A DNA stretch of 32,316 nt from an uncultured Prevotella sp. (GCA_947302435.1 CAMYVQ010000028.1:1-32316), one strand, 5' to 3'; shown: positions 9,601 to 18,512, counted from the first letter of the stretch. The notes: generated by a model from the sequence alone, not told the origin. Translations and numbers: made by a program.

Positions 9601-12600
9601 GTCAGACCCGTCATTACGGCCTTGCCTGTGCTGGCCTCGGTGATGCTCACCTTTGCGCCACTCACATGACTGAAGTCGTGGCGTGCCTTGACGAAGATGT
9701 CCTCGACATTGACATTCAACTTGGAGTATTCCGTGCCGACGATGGTCACGTTCAGCTTCACACCGGCAGTGGCGCATTCCTCAGAGCTGAGCGTGATGAA
9801 CGTAGAGTAGGTTTCGCCACTATGCATGCCTGGCTGATGGGTCAGCTGCAGTTCGATGGTGGCACTCTTCCCTGGCTGGATAGAAGCCATGGTGACTGAT
9901 GTGTTGCGCTTGAGCCAAGGCAGGTCGTCAGGAACCGAAAGTGTCAGTTCACCCGTTTCGCGCAGTCCACGGTTGGTCACCTTCAGCGTGATGGGACGTG
10001 ACGAGTCCAAAAGCAGCGTAGTGTTCTCCGGGCTGTGTTCAAACACCAACTGGCACGTTGTCGGACGGCAGTAGTAGCTGATGTTCAGGTCGCGTTCCAC
10101 CACAGGCTCGTCATTGCCGGCAGCATCGCAGCTGCTTGCGGTAATTGTGAACGGCTTGTATTTTCCGTCGGTCATGCTCTGCGTACCAGTGACGGTGTAG
10201 TTGAGCGTGACCTGCCCACCGGCAGCAAGTTCCAGTCCTTGAAGCGGATCTTTGTCAATGTTGAGCTCGCAGCCGTAGGGCAGCGAACTACAGATGATGT
10301 CAAGTCCGGAGACGGCACGACCCGACATGTTGCGAATGGTGAGCGTACCTTTCTGCTCATAACCCTCGTCGAGTGTCCACTTGGTCTGGTCGGCTGAAAG
10401 CTGTAGGTTCCAGACGTTGACCTGTGCCTGCTTGTCGGCATCGGTCTGTCCGAGGGCACGGGCTTTCAGCGTGAGCATATCGTAGGCCGACGAACTGACC
10501 GTAAGCGACTTGCTCTGTCCGGGGAATATGGTGCTGAAGGTTCCCGTTGTTTCGTCCACAGGACAGGTCATGGACTGCTTGCTCTGTCCTGGCCCTTCCA
10601 TGGTGACCTGCACCTGCAGGCCAGCCAGTCCGCCGGAAACCAAAGACTCCACCTTACCGTAAGCCTTCACTTGCTGGCCCGATTTGTAGGAGTCGGGATC
10701 CACGGCAAAGTCGGTCACCTTGAATGGTGCGGCGATGCTGATCTGCAAAGGTGTGCTCAGCGTGTTGTTTGTCGTGCTGAACTCATCGATGCGTCCGTCA
10801 GCATTCAGGCGTACATAGAGCCAGTAGGTGCCTACCATGTCCGAAGGCATATCCACGGTATAAGTGAAGGTCTTGCTGTTAGAATGTGTAATGGCCTCGC
10901 CGGTTGTTCCCACGGGAGTCAGGAAGGTCTTCGTGGTATAGCTGTAGAGGCGGTTGCTGGTGGCTAAGAAGAGTTCCACTTGCATATTTTCCGGCAGTTC
11001 AGCCGTTCCCGTGTTGGCAATCTCTACGTTGAAAGCGGCCTGCATGCCGGCATAGAGCCGTTCCGTCTGCTTGGTGACAGCAAGGCAGGTGGCATCGGGC
11101 AGGGTGCGGTCGGTGATGGTGAGCTGGAGCGGCAGGTTGTTTGCGTCGTCGATGCCATCAGCCGATGCATAGATCACCAAGGGACGTTCGTCGTCGGCCA
11201 CTTCGTTGCGCTTCACATTGACAGTGAACGTGACCGTGCGGCTGCCCGAGGGAATGGTAACATATTCCCTCATCTCCACGTCTTCCTCATTCTCGGCCCA
11301 CACGCGAACCTGTAGATTGCCGCTGAGCGAGGGTGTGTATCGAGACACGCTGACGGTGAAGGAAGAACCTTCGCCCACAAAGTTGCTGTTAGAGCTGAGA
11401 AGCAGATAGGGCGACTCGTCGTCGGTGACGGTGAGCACAGCCTGCGAGGCAGCACGGTCGCCAACAGCCACTACGCCGTCGATGGTGGAGAGGGCGGCCG
11501 TCAGCGTGTACTGGCGCTGTCCATCCACGATGTCATTGTTCGTGATATTCACCTGAACGGTGGCTTCCGGGGCACCATCGGCAAAGGCCACCGTGTTCTG
11601 TGCAAACGAAACGCTTGACTCGCTGCTGGAACTCAGCCGCACGCTCATCGGTCCCTTGGCGGGATTGCGGCGGATGGTGGCCGTGGTGCTGCCCTCATTC
11701 TCCTTCACGGTCGACGGATTGAGGGCCATCGTGATCTGCGGACGGTCGTCGTCGAGCAGGCGAACAGTGGCGCTTGCCGTCTGGTAGTCGGTGGCACTGG
11801 CTGTGAATCTCACGTTCTTGTCGAACTGTGAAATCTCGTCATCGATCACATGCAAATCAATGCTTGCGGTTGGCTCAGGGCTGTTGACAGACAACTTGAT
11901 GGGGAACTGCTCTTCGAAGCGCAGGGCTTCGTTGCAGTTGATGACAAACTCGACATCGTCGGTCAACTCGCCGCCACGGGTGAGTGTCAGCCGCAGCACG
12001 TTGTCGACACCCTCGGTCACTTCGCTCTTCGAAGCCGTCAGCGTGAGCGGATTCACGTCGTTTTCAGTGCGGTTGATGGTCAGCGACTCTTTGGCATAGC
12101 CATTGTCGGGACCAATGAAGATTGTTGGCTTGCGACTGCGCACAATCTGGTCGTCGACAGCATAGATGTAAACCGTCTTGCTGGCCGCACCTGCGTCAAT
12201 TTTCACTTTCACATTAGAGGGTGATGCCTGGAGCAGTTGACCCTCGTTGTCCATATAGAGCAGACCGTCGGCATCACAATAAATAGAGAACACTTCTTCG
12301 TTGCTCCAGTCGCCCGAACGCGAAACGGTGAGGGCGATCTTGTCGCGGTAACTATAGGAATAGCTACTGTAGTGATAGCTGTAGCTGAGCATGGCTTCGC
12401 TCAAGGTCAGCTTGTTGGCACTCAGATAGAGCCGCTTGCCCACTTCGACGGTCTGGTCAGACACGCCGCTGTTGTTGCTCTGGTCTACGGTCAGCTCGCC
12501 CGTGTCAGGCAGGGGAATAATCTCTACCTGCACTTGTTGACTGCCGTCGGCATGGATGAGCTGTGGCAGCGTGACTGAGAACTCGCGTTGCACCTGGGCG

Positions 12601-13346
12601 TTGTTGCCTGCCAGTGTGCCACTGTACGACTGAGAGCCGATGTAAGTGGTGACACCCGTAAATGCCGACTTGAAATAGATTTTCTCCGTCCATCCAGCCT
12701 TAGTGGCTGCATCGCCGATGTTCTCAACGGTGTAGGTCACCTTCAGTTGGCCTTCGGGAGCTACGCTGGTCGTCTGTGGAACAATCGAGTGAACTGTCAG
12801 GTCGGGCAGTTCATCGCGGCTCACGATGTAGTGACCCACGACGGGTTCATTGCTGGTGACAATGTTGTTGCCCTGACGGTCGGTCAGCACCACATTGGTG
12901 AGCGTAATGGTGTAAGGCGTATCGGTCTGCCCGTCGTCGTAGGGAAGCATTGGCAGACGGAGCAGCAAGCCTGAATTGCCGCGCAGGGCATTGTTTTTCA
13001 TCGACATCACCACCACGGTGAATGTCTTGCTTCCACGGGCATTGATGGTCACAGAGTGCTGGTTGGCACGGTTCGAGATCGAGGGCGTTCCGTCGTTGGG
13101 AGCATTAAAGGGCAGTTCCACATCGAACTGCACGGCCACCACCTCTTGCGTGTTCTCCATGTAGACAGGCACATTGACCGTTTTGCCGATACCTGCCTCA
13201 AAGTCTGGAACGGTCAGCACGTTACGCTCTTCGAGGGCGTATGCGCCGCCTGTCACTGTCAGCAGCAGCATGAGCAGGAACAGCCTGAGGCTGCCCCGCA
13301 TCATACGCGCGTAATTATAAAGATGTGTATTCATATCTTTCAGCAT
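6648..13346 (-). CDS. Giant multidomain surface protein (cohesin-like, CARDB, Calx-beta, InlB-like repeats, T9SS-like tail)
   Basis: This 2232-aa protein has a signal peptide (hydrophobic core about 20-33, likely cut after GGAYA, residue 37). About 40-170 resembles a cohesin fold (VPDFEAGIGKTVNVPVYMEN). A CARDB domain starts near 180 (LPDLTVHSIVP). Several Calx-beta-like units fill about 300-745, ending in DDE/DDD turns. A second CARDB-like domain starts near 749. A carboxypeptidase-regulatory-like beta-sandwich lies near 1222-1310, an Asp-rich run near 1450-1462, and two InlB-type repeats (TLTATPAEGYEFCYWTVNG) near 2030-2180. The C-terminal 45 residues (IYSLSGQQLRR to GLYIIGGRKVLNKK) look like a Prevotella type IX sorting tail. 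Role inferred: cell-surface adhesin or scaffold. Its ATG directly follows the stop of the upstream gene; a second ATG five codons in is also possible. Confidence 0.88.
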   Translation of the reverse strand: MLKDMNTHLYNYARMMRGSLRLFLLMLLLTVTGGAYALEERNVLTVPDFEAGIGKTVNVPVYMENTQEVVAVQFDVELPFNAPNDGTPSISNRANQHSVTINARGSKTFTVVVMSMKNNALRGNSGLLLRLPMLPYDDGQTDTPYTITLTNVVLTDRQGNNIVTSNEPVVGHYIVSRDELPDLTVHSIVPQTTSVAPEGQLKVTYTVENIGDAATKAGWTEKIYFKSAFTGVTTYIGSQSYSGTLAGNNAQVQREFSVTLPQLIHADGSQQVQVEIIPLPDTGELTVDQSNNSGVSDQTVEVGKRLYLSANKLTLSEAMLSYSYHYSSYSYSYRDKIALTVSRSGDWSNEEVFSIYCDADGLLYMDNEGQLLQASPSNVKVKIDAGAASKTVYIYAVDDQIVRSRKPTIFIGPDNGYAKESLTINRTENDVNPLTLTASKSEVTEGVDNVLRLTLTRGGELTDDVEFVINCNEALRFEEQFPIKLSVNSPEPTASIDLHVIDDEISQFDKNVRFTASATDYQTASATVRLLDDDRPQITMALNPSTVKENEGSTTATIRRNPAKGPMSVRLSSSSESSVSFAQNTVAFADGAPEATVQVNITNNDIVDGQRQYTLTAALSTIDGVVAVGDRAASQAVLTVTDDESPYLLLSSNSNFVGEGSSFTVSVSRYTPSLSGNLQVRVWAENEEDVEMREYVTIPSGSRTVTFTVNVKRNEVADDERPLVIYASADGIDDANNLPLQLTITDRTLPDATCLAVTKQTERLYAGMQAAFNVEIANTGTAELPENMQVELFLATSNRLYSYTTKTFLTPVGTTGEAITHSNSKTFTYTVDMPSDMVGTYWLYVRLNADGRIDEFSTTNNTLSTPLQISIAAPFKVTDFAVDPDSYKSGQQVKAYGKVESLVSGGLAGLQVQVTMEGPGQSKQSMTCPVDETTGTFSTIFPGQSKSLTVSSSAYDMLTLKARALGQTDADKQAQVNVWNLQLSADQTKWTLDEGYEQKGTLTIRNMSGRAVSGLDIICSSLPYGCELNIDKDPLQGLELAAGGQVTLNYTVTGTQSMTDGKYKPFTITASSCDAAGNDEPVVERDLNISYYCRPTTCQLVFEHSPENTTLLLDSSRPITLKVTNRGLRETGELTLSVPDDLPWLKRNTSVTMASIQPGKSATIELQLTHQPGMHSGETYSTFITLSSEECATAGVKLNVTIVGTEYSKLNVNVEDIFVKARHDFSHVSGAKVSITEASTGKAVMTGLTDGNGYWMTDQMTTGTYYVTVSALRHKSIRQMIVIGPGDEQQMSFFLPYQAVLTDFVTEQDPVDGSYKMISNIDIDRTAPQAIVVPELPEAGFECGSQDFDIVLRNEGSFTATGIQFVFPSVPNASFTVGDIPNIAPGEDATVSVRYEGPEEGKRRTIAKILMHYEFSIAGGTYSEDDYYQSLVGCTKTNNPPTVDPTEPMPESDDEDDDDDDDGGNEAMPEGPSTDVALPTMNSSVELTFDDISRITTGTPFAATLRIVNGQTEALKDLRFVHSVSDDSDDYETDFTQRFTCEQTELQGFASQSGKLILAGNSEASMRLILTPLDEAAADGSHIYYIGGRLSYIDTATGLASVVALPEIRITVNLLGRISLTYLMQGNFFGDDLTTTDTKEKSIPGHFVVIVSNESKAPVNALKIKSNKPVIVNAATNNPQVTNLLVGMLGASATNESLYDFGLQTIDGGTAVAARWMLQSDEDSHYQPDADFNASVMARANVNVKLTVNRQRKLFRAVSDTQTDNATADMTDIDMVNADMARANVFLLEDEEKEVSAPDHVMLADGTEHPLANVSDHSTITEHSAHTYTLTVDATEDGWGYGCIADPVQGLMLLQRVEHNGKTMSAANFWQTDHSMQADFSTISENKLHFADSLKAGQNVYTLTYVPKPGVETRGVSCHLYTANGAVVENGAIIRERVTHIKAYFSNELMALGKTSIEITVGDKVLNPKNVKIEAIDGDYSAWDIDITDMDEIPGLHHLTIRSTRLKDKATHRYCQNDLKAEWTEDLNLTAHLDIEADPGTEAGTIDKQTGDYDYGELTLTATPAEGYEFCYWTVNGQRLQNAGATFTYTVEQDATLRAVFALRTFEIKAVCDETQGIVTGIQSTYFKWHDVLTLTAVANYGYRFVHWLVDNEVVSEESTLNITVESDCIYTAVFAEIPTGIATATPADSPLAIYSLSGQQLRRNVTNLKEALRSLPEGLYIIGGRKVLNKK

Positions 13347-16300
13347 TTATCTTTTCATGAGTTTTACAATTCTTCGTGTACCGTTGGCACTCATCATTTC
13401 TAAGACATAGATGCCTGGCATCACATTGATATTGAGGGCGGTTTCGCCGCGTGCCACACGGTCGAGTGTGGTGCTGAACAGCACGGCACCACCTGTAGAG
13501 ATGAGGCGCAGCTGCACGTCGCTCATTTCGCGATGGGCCTTTACCACGAGCTGATTACCCTGGAAACGGGCTGCCAATGTGCCGTCCATCACCTGACCGA
13601 TGCCGGTAGGCACCTGACCTATTGAGACGGCAATCTCCTCGGCGGTCATGTCAGAAACCTGAGCGGCCACGATCCGGGCATTGCCCGAGACTTTCAGCAG
13701 GGTGTTGATCTCACCAGCCGGAATAGCCTGGCCTGTGGGCGAGAAGATCACGTAGCGCGAACCCTTTTCGGTGTTGCGACCCATCATCTGGAACTGACTG
13801 TGGTTCAGCAGCAGGCTCACCTGAGAGGTGCTTACGCCCTGCAACTCAATGTCGAGGGCACCCACCTCGGTACTGGTGGCCAGCATCAGTCGGCCATCGG
13901 CTGTGTAGAGCCATGCCTGAGGCTCAGCCATACCCTGTGCGCGGTTCGAAGCCACTGTGTTGTTGCTCTGCTCATTGTCGAGCACGATGTTTACGGTACA
14001 CACAATGTCCTGCACATTGATGATATTGTCGGTGTAGGTGTTGGCAGCCGAGAAGTTAAACGGTGTAGCCGTAGCCAGAATCCTGTTCAGTGTATGCTGC
14101 ACGTCGAGCACGTCGGTATAGCCGCTCATGTTGGCATCGCCCATGACGTAGCGCAGCTTGGCTGGATAAGTGATTCCGTCTGTTAAGCCAAGACTGGGGT
14201 TATAAATCTCGATGAAAACAGGAAGATTCTGCGGATAGCTATAATCATCGGTTTCAGTCCATTCGTATGCATAATAGTCATTCGTACATGAGAGCTTGCC
14301 TGCCCACACTGCCGATGTTATACTGTTTCCGTAATAGCGTATAGCTAAATATGGACGGCTGCTATAGTCACGTGCTGTATGATTATAGGTAAATACAGTG
14401 GGTAAGGCCAAGGTCTGCTTACTCGAAATATACACTTGTATTGGATGAAGTTCGTTAGTATATTCGGTATCAAGAGTTGCTACACCGTTTATCACCTTAC
14501 GGAACTGTCCTCTAACATCCAATTTTGTTATTGACTGTGGCAATGGAGAGGAAATCTCGGAAATGTCATTGATCAAAGCATTGAGATAGGTGAGCTTTGT
14601 CAATTCGGACACGAAGGGAGCCAAGTCGCCTGAAATGGAGTTCTCACTGATATTCAGATAGGTCAGTTCTGGCAGATTCAAGTTCCAGTCTTTCGTTAGT
14701 TCGCCTTTGAGATTGTTACCTGAAAGGTTGATGCTGGTCACACGTCCGTCCTCGTTGAAGTTCACGCCTGGCAGTTCGCTTACGTCGCGGCCATTGCTCC
14801 GGAAGCTCCATTGTTTCTGTGTCCAGTTCTCGCCACCCAGACGGTTGTACAGGTTCTTCAGGGCCAACAGGTCGTTAGGCTCCACTTGGAAACCGTCGTA
14901 CTCGTAAGGCTGACCGTTGATGAGAATCGAGATGTTCTCGGTCACGATGTGGCTGAACAAGGCCTGTACGGAAGCCACAATCTGCGACAGGTCTTCCTGA
15001 TGGATCAGGATGAACTCCTCAGGCATGACGAAGTTGAAGGTGGCCGAGTTAGGAGCCTTCATGCTGATGTAGAAGTCCTTCTCGGTCAGTTTGTCGCGCA
15101 GACCTTGGATATAGAGCAGGCTCTGCTCCGTCACTTGGAAGCTATAGGTGGCATCGGCCACATTCACGTTCAGTTCTGGAGTGAAGCCACGGGTACACAA
15201 TGCGCTGATGAGCGAACCCAGCGAGTTGAAGATGCCAATGTCGGTGTCCTCCTCTGCGTTCGGATCGAGGGTGAGGTCGCCCTCTAAGATTCCTTCAGGC
15301 AGATTGACCGTCTGACTGTAGACCTGTGTCCATACGCCGTGCGAAAGGGCGCGGACATTGAGCACATGGGTGCCGTAGAGGCCACGGTAGTTGATGAGGC
15401 TCTCCACAAGAGCCTTCTCGCCATCGTTTACGAAGTCGATGGCAGTGGCATTGCCCTGTCCGGGGTCTTCATCCCAGAAATATTCCACACGCTCTATGTA
15501 GTGGGTCTCGAAGGCTGCCGAGCGATAGACATACTGGTAGTGGGTGGCACTGTAGGTGGTGCCTGTCTCGCTGTTTCGGCTGATGGCACGCAGACCGAGC
15601 ACGTTGATGCCCTCCTTCATCTGTCCGCGAGGCAGGTCGAAGCTGACTTCGTCGCCCGTGGCACTGATGAAGTTGGCCTTGCCGATGCCGGGGTCAGTGT
15701 TCAGGAAGTACTCCACGCCCACAGTCTGAGCATCCTCAGCATGGAAACGGTAGACCTGGCGCAGCACGGTGGGCGAATAGCTGTATTGTCCGCCGTTGTG
15801 GGTGGAAATGAGGCGAAGGCCCAGCGTGTTCAGACCGAAGCGTAGTGCGGTTTCGGGAATGTCGAACGTCACGTTGCCTTCTTCGTCGGGCTCAATGGGG
15901 ACACGCACGCCCTTGCCGATGCCGGGGTCTTTGCCAACGAAATATTCAATGGCACTGGTCTCTGCATCCTCAGCATGGTAGCGGTAGACATAGCGCAGCA
16001 TGGTGGGACTATAGGCTTTGCGGCCATCCTCGAAAGTGGTCTTCAGTCGCAGGCCCAGCTTGTTCAGGCCGAACTGCAGTTCCGAGGCAGGAATGCTCAC
16101 GGTCTGTGTCGTCTCCTCGTCGGTAGACAGGCTCATGAGGGTGCCTTTTCCTAATCCGGGGTCGGTATTCACGAAATATTCCAGCTCGGTGAAATCGACT
16201 ACGGGTGCGGGAATCACAGGCACTGGTATGGCTGTGATTTCGCGGAAGTCCTTCCATCCTTCGGCACTCTTGTAGGCTTCGACGACCCTCTTTGGCACAT

Positions 16301-16967
16301 AAAGCGTGGCGGGGATTTTTCCGCTGTCGTCGTGCATGAACACGTCAGTGCCTAATGTAGGAACTCTGGTGGCATGGCAATACACTTCCTCCAGATTGGT
16401 AAGGAAGAAATTATAGCTGCCAATGCTGGTGATACTGCTTGGGAAGCTGATGCTGCTGATTTCCACGCCGGCAAAAGCATCGTCGGCAATGGCGGTAATG
16501 CCCTCGGGAATCACCGTGGCAGAGCAACCGTACAGAATCGTATTGGTGGCCGTTTCAATCAGTGCATTACAGTCGTTGCGCGAGTCATAGACGGGATTGC
16601 CTTCTGCTACGCTGATCGAGGTCAGACCAAGGCAGCCTGCGAAGGCATCTTCCCCGATGGTCGTCACCGTCGACGGGATAGTCAGAGTGGCAATTTCGGT
16701 GTGGTCATAGAAAGCCCTGGCGGCAATCTCAGTGACAATGTATTCGTTCCCCTCATAGGTAGAGGTCGATGGAATCACCAGGTCAATCGCGTCCTCTGTA
16801 CTTCCGTAAGACCCCCATATTGATGCCGTATGCGCTTCATCGTTATAGATGTAAATAAAGATGATAGAGGGCGTTTCTCCTTCAGTAATCGTTGCTCTTG
16901 CCGTCACGCAGCATAGCACTGCCATGAGCAACAGTAGACATTTGTATTTTAATTGTTTCATAAGCAA
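13347..16967 (-). CDS. BspA-like LRR / EYF-DPG repeat / dockerin-like secreted protein
   Basis: The 1206-aa protein has a signal peptide (MLMKQLKYKCLLLLMAVLCC, cut near VTARA). Residues 60-245 are BspA/LRR_5-type repeats (AFYDHTEIATLTIPSTVTTIG, then AFAG). Four tandem repeats of about 78 aa follow, each starting EYF-x3-DPG-x-G at 263, 341, 419 and 495. Residues 700-820 are plant-type LRRs led by LLALKNLYNRLGGENW. A dockerin-like pair of Ca-binding segments (GDANMSGYTDVLDVQ, then DNIINVQDIV) lies at about 941-996. A beta-sandwich and a C-terminal tail ending PGIYVLEMMSANGTRRIVKL complete it. The role is inferred as cell-surface binding, exported by a T9SS-like route. It is the middle gene of a three-gene operon; its stop codon abuts the start of the next gene. 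Confidence 0.88.
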   Translation of the reverse strand: MLMKQLKYKCLLLLMAVLCCVTARATITEGETPSIIFIYIYNDEAHTASIWGSYGSTEDAIDLVIPSTSTYEGNEYIVTEIAARAFYDHTEIATLTIPSTVTTIGEDAFAGCLGLTSISVAEGNPVYDSRNDCNALIETATNTILYGCSATVIPEGITAIADDAFAGVEISSISFPSSITSIGSYNFFLTNLEEVYCHATRVPTLGTDVFMHDDSGKIPATLYVPKRVVEAYKSAEGWKDFREITAIPVPVIPAPVVDFTELEYFVNTDPGLGKGTLMSLSTDEETTQTVSIPASELQFGLNKLGLRLKTTFEDGRKAYSPTMLRYVYRYHAEDAETSAIEYFVGKDPGIGKGVRVPIEPDEEGNVTFDIPETALRFGLNTLGLRLISTHNGGQYSYSPTVLRQVYRFHAEDAQTVGVEYFLNTDPGIGKANFISATGDEVSFDLPRGQMKEGINVLGLRAISRNSETGTTYSATHYQYVYRSAAFETHYIERVEYFWDEDPGQGNATAIDFVNDGEKALVESLINYRGLYGTHVLNVRALSHGVWTQVYSQTVNLPEGILEGDLTLDPNAEEDTDIGIFNSLGSLISALCTRGFTPELNVNVADATYSFQVTEQSLLYIQGLRDKLTEKDFYISMKAPNSATFNFVMPEEFILIHQEDLSQIVASVQALFSHIVTENISILINGQPYEYDGFQVEPNDLLALKNLYNRLGGENWTQKQWSFRSNGRDVSELPGVNFNEDGRVTSINLSGNNLKGELTKDWNLNLPELTYLNISENSISGDLAPFVSELTKLTYLNALINDISEISSPLPQSITKLDVRGQFRKVINGVATLDTEYTNELHPIQVYISSKQTLALPTVFTYNHTARDYSSRPYLAIRYYGNSITSAVWAGKLSCTNDYYAYEWTETDDYSYPQNLPVFIEIYNPSLGLTDGITYPAKLRYVMGDANMSGYTDVLDVQHTLNRILATATPFNFSAANTYTDNIINVQDIVCTVNIVLDNEQSNNTVASNRAQGMAEPQAWLYTADGRLMLATSTEVGALDIELQGVSTSQVSLLLNHSQFQMMGRNTEKGSRYVIFSPTGQAIPAGEINTLLKVSGNARIVAAQVSDMTAEEIAVSIGQVPTGIGQVMDGTLAARFQGNQLVVKAHREMSDVQLRLISTGGAVLFSTTLDRVARGETALNINVMPGIYVLEMMSANGTRRIVKLMKR

Positions 16968-17036
16968 GATAGTCCTTGATTAATAATGTATAGGGTATCA
17001 TCATTCTTATCTGGGGACGCTTCCCCCATGAGAGGA

Positions 17037-18107
17037 CTATTTGTTCTGGTTCTTGATCACCATCTGAATCTTCAGGTTTCCGCTCTCGTCAGGCTCCGAG
17101 GGCACAGTGATGCTCTCAAAACGAGGCACATAGAGGGGGTAGCCACACAGCACGTAAGGATAGGCACCACTCCAAGGACCGCAGTTGCTGCCGTCCTCGG
17201 CGTAACCTTTAGCAATGCTGGACTCTGACAATACATAGTAAATGTCCCTTTCGCTGTAACTGCTACTCCAGTCTGTTGAGTAAATGGAGGAAGAACTGGT
17301 ACAATTGAACTTGTTGTTGGGATAATCTGTGATTGAAGAACACGACAGAATATTGTGGGAAATGATATTATTATTGGATAGGTTGCTTCTGTGTATACAG
17401 TATGTATTGTTGTATTTTTGTTCAATAACATTATTGGTTATGGTTGAGTTATAAACATCATAGATACAATAAGAATAATTGCTGTAAGTAGAATTGTAGT
17501 ATCTTATGGAGTTATGGTCAATCAGTGCCTCATAGAAGTTCCGAATGGTCTCTTGGTGAGTACTAGAATTCGAACCGCTGTTGTTGTATATGATGTTGTT
17601 GCAGATGTTCCATCCGAGCGAATTGCTCGAGCCGCTGCCATTTACAGAGCCTTTGATAAAACAAGAAAGGATAGATGCATTGTTTGATTGGTGACCCGTA
17701 TTTCCATCAATAACACCAGTCACACGGCATCGCTCAATCACTACGTTATTGGCACATACAGATATATTACTTGTATGCAGGCCTGCAATCTTCACTCCCT
17801 CGCCAGACAGAACGAGCGCAGCCGAGAGATAGGCCTCATCGGCATCGTTCTCACCGATAAAATAGCCCGGGCCGATGACAACTACCTTTTTTGAAATTTC
17901 CTGTACGGTAGTAATGGTGCATCCCTTATCCATGTAGAGGGTGTCGCCGTCAGCCACACGCTCGTCGGCCATGGCGGCATTGAGGTCTTGGAAATCAGCG
18001 TTGGCACGCTTGTCATAGTTCACACGCCAAGAATTAGCACTTGCCTCAGAAGCAAAGCCGAGGCCAAAACAGCACACGAGAGCTGCAAAAAAACACTTTG
18101 TAGTCAT
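17037..18107 (-). CDS. Secreted right-handed beta-helix protein
   Basis: The 356-aa protein has a clear signal peptide (MTTKCFFAALVCCFGLGFASEASA, cut before N25). It continues with DFQDLNAAMADERVADGDTLYMDKGC, the usual entry of pectate-lyase-like beta-helix proteins, and VVVIGPGYFIGEN. Residues about 105-270 are short beta-helix coils rich in Asn, Ser and Tyr (ALIDHNSIRYYNSTYSN, ITNNVIEQKYNN, NNNIISHNIL). No catalytic motif was recognised, so it may bind glycans rather than cleave them. The central segment is clearly more AT-rich than both ends. It is the first gene of the surface operon, 69 nt before the 1206-aa protein gene. No sorting tail is evident. Confidence 0.82.
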   Translation of the reverse strand: MTTKCFFAALVCCFGLGFASEASANSWRVNYDKRANADFQDLNAAMADERVADGDTLYMDKGCTITTVQEISKKVVVIGPGYFIGENDADEAYLSAALVLSGEGVKIAGLHTSNISVCANNVVIERCRVTGVIDGNTGHQSNNASILSCFIKGSVNGSGSSNSLGWNICNNIIYNNSGSNSSTHQETIRNFYEALIDHNSIRYYNSTYSNYSYCIYDVYNSTITNNVIEQKYNNTYCIHRSNLSNNNIISHNILSCSSITDYPNNKFNCTSSSSIYSTDWSSSYSERDIYYVLSESSIAKGYAEDGSNCGPWSGAYPYVLCGYPLYVPRFESITVPSEPDESGNLKIQMVIKNQNK

Positions 18108-18156
18108 AATAATGTTGAATTTAAGTAATTATCTTGTTTAGGTTTTCAAAAACGTT

Positions 18157-18165
18157 CCAAAGATA
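18157..18165 (-). promoter_or_regulatory. -7 promoter box for the surface-protein operon
   Basis: On the minus strand this reads TATCTTTGG, matching TAnnTTTG, 49 nt before the start codon at 18107. No clear -33 TTTG is seen. The 404-nt gap 18108-18512 between the divergent genes holds this box, the palindrome array at 18351-18413 and the promoter at 18453-18485; nothing else was recognised in it. Confidence 0.55.
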
Positions 18166-18350
18166 AACAATTCTTATATAATAATAGGTAAAAAAGCGAA
18201 AAAATGGCCAATATTTAACGTGCTTTAACCTATTTGTCGAACACTGTCCGACAAATCCCACTTCTGCATATTGCACACCACAATAAGACGAATGTCTCAT
18301 GAAAAAATGCCTAAAGAAGGATGAAAAAACAAGTGATTAGAAACGAATTT

Positions 18351-18413
18351 ACAAAGTCGACGACTTTGTGTGACAAACTCGACGACTTTGTGTCACAAAC
18401 TCGTCGACTTTGT
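18351..18413. repeat. Second array of three 19-nt palindromes with a 22-nt period
   Basis: Units lie at 18351-18369, 18373-18391 and 18395-18413, separated by gtg and gtc. Unit 1, ACAAAGTCGACGACTTTGT, is a perfect dyad; units 2 and 3 carry ACAAACTCG on the left arm. Unit number, period and order (perfect unit first) are identical to the array at 2969-3031, but spacers and central bases differ. It ends 40 nt before the -33 element of the next gene. Confidence 0.9.
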
Positions 18414-18452
18414 AAAACGGTTGAAAATAAACGGTGAATCGGATGCCCGTTG

Positions 18453-18485
18453 TTTGCAACGTAAGGAAATAAGTTGTATCTTTGC
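18453..18485 (+). promoter_or_regulatory. Promoter of the C_GCAxxG_C_C gene
   Basis: The -33 TTTG (18453-18456), a 20-nt spacer and the -7 TATCTTTGC (18477-18485) form a near-perfect Bacteroidetes promoter. The -7 box lies inside the longest possible reading frame (from TTG 18474), which shows that the real start is the ATG at 18513. Confidence 0.8.
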
Positions 18486-18512
18486 ATCGATGTTTCATAT
18501 CACGTAGAAAAA

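Noticed and set aside
9111..9899. Long plus-strand ORFs inside the surface-protein genes
   Set aside because: They are antisense frames of the 2232-aa and 1206-aa genes, whose signal peptides and domain repeats are clear.
17013..17026. Small GGGGA/TCCCC hairpin between the beta-helix and the 1206-aa gene as a terminator
   Set aside because: The stem is only 5 bp with no T-run; it may reduce read-through, but this cannot be supported.
18474..18512. Upstream TTG start for the C_GCAxxG_C_C gene
   Set aside because: The promoter -7 box at 18477-18485 lies downstream of it; the ATG at 18513 is the first usable start.
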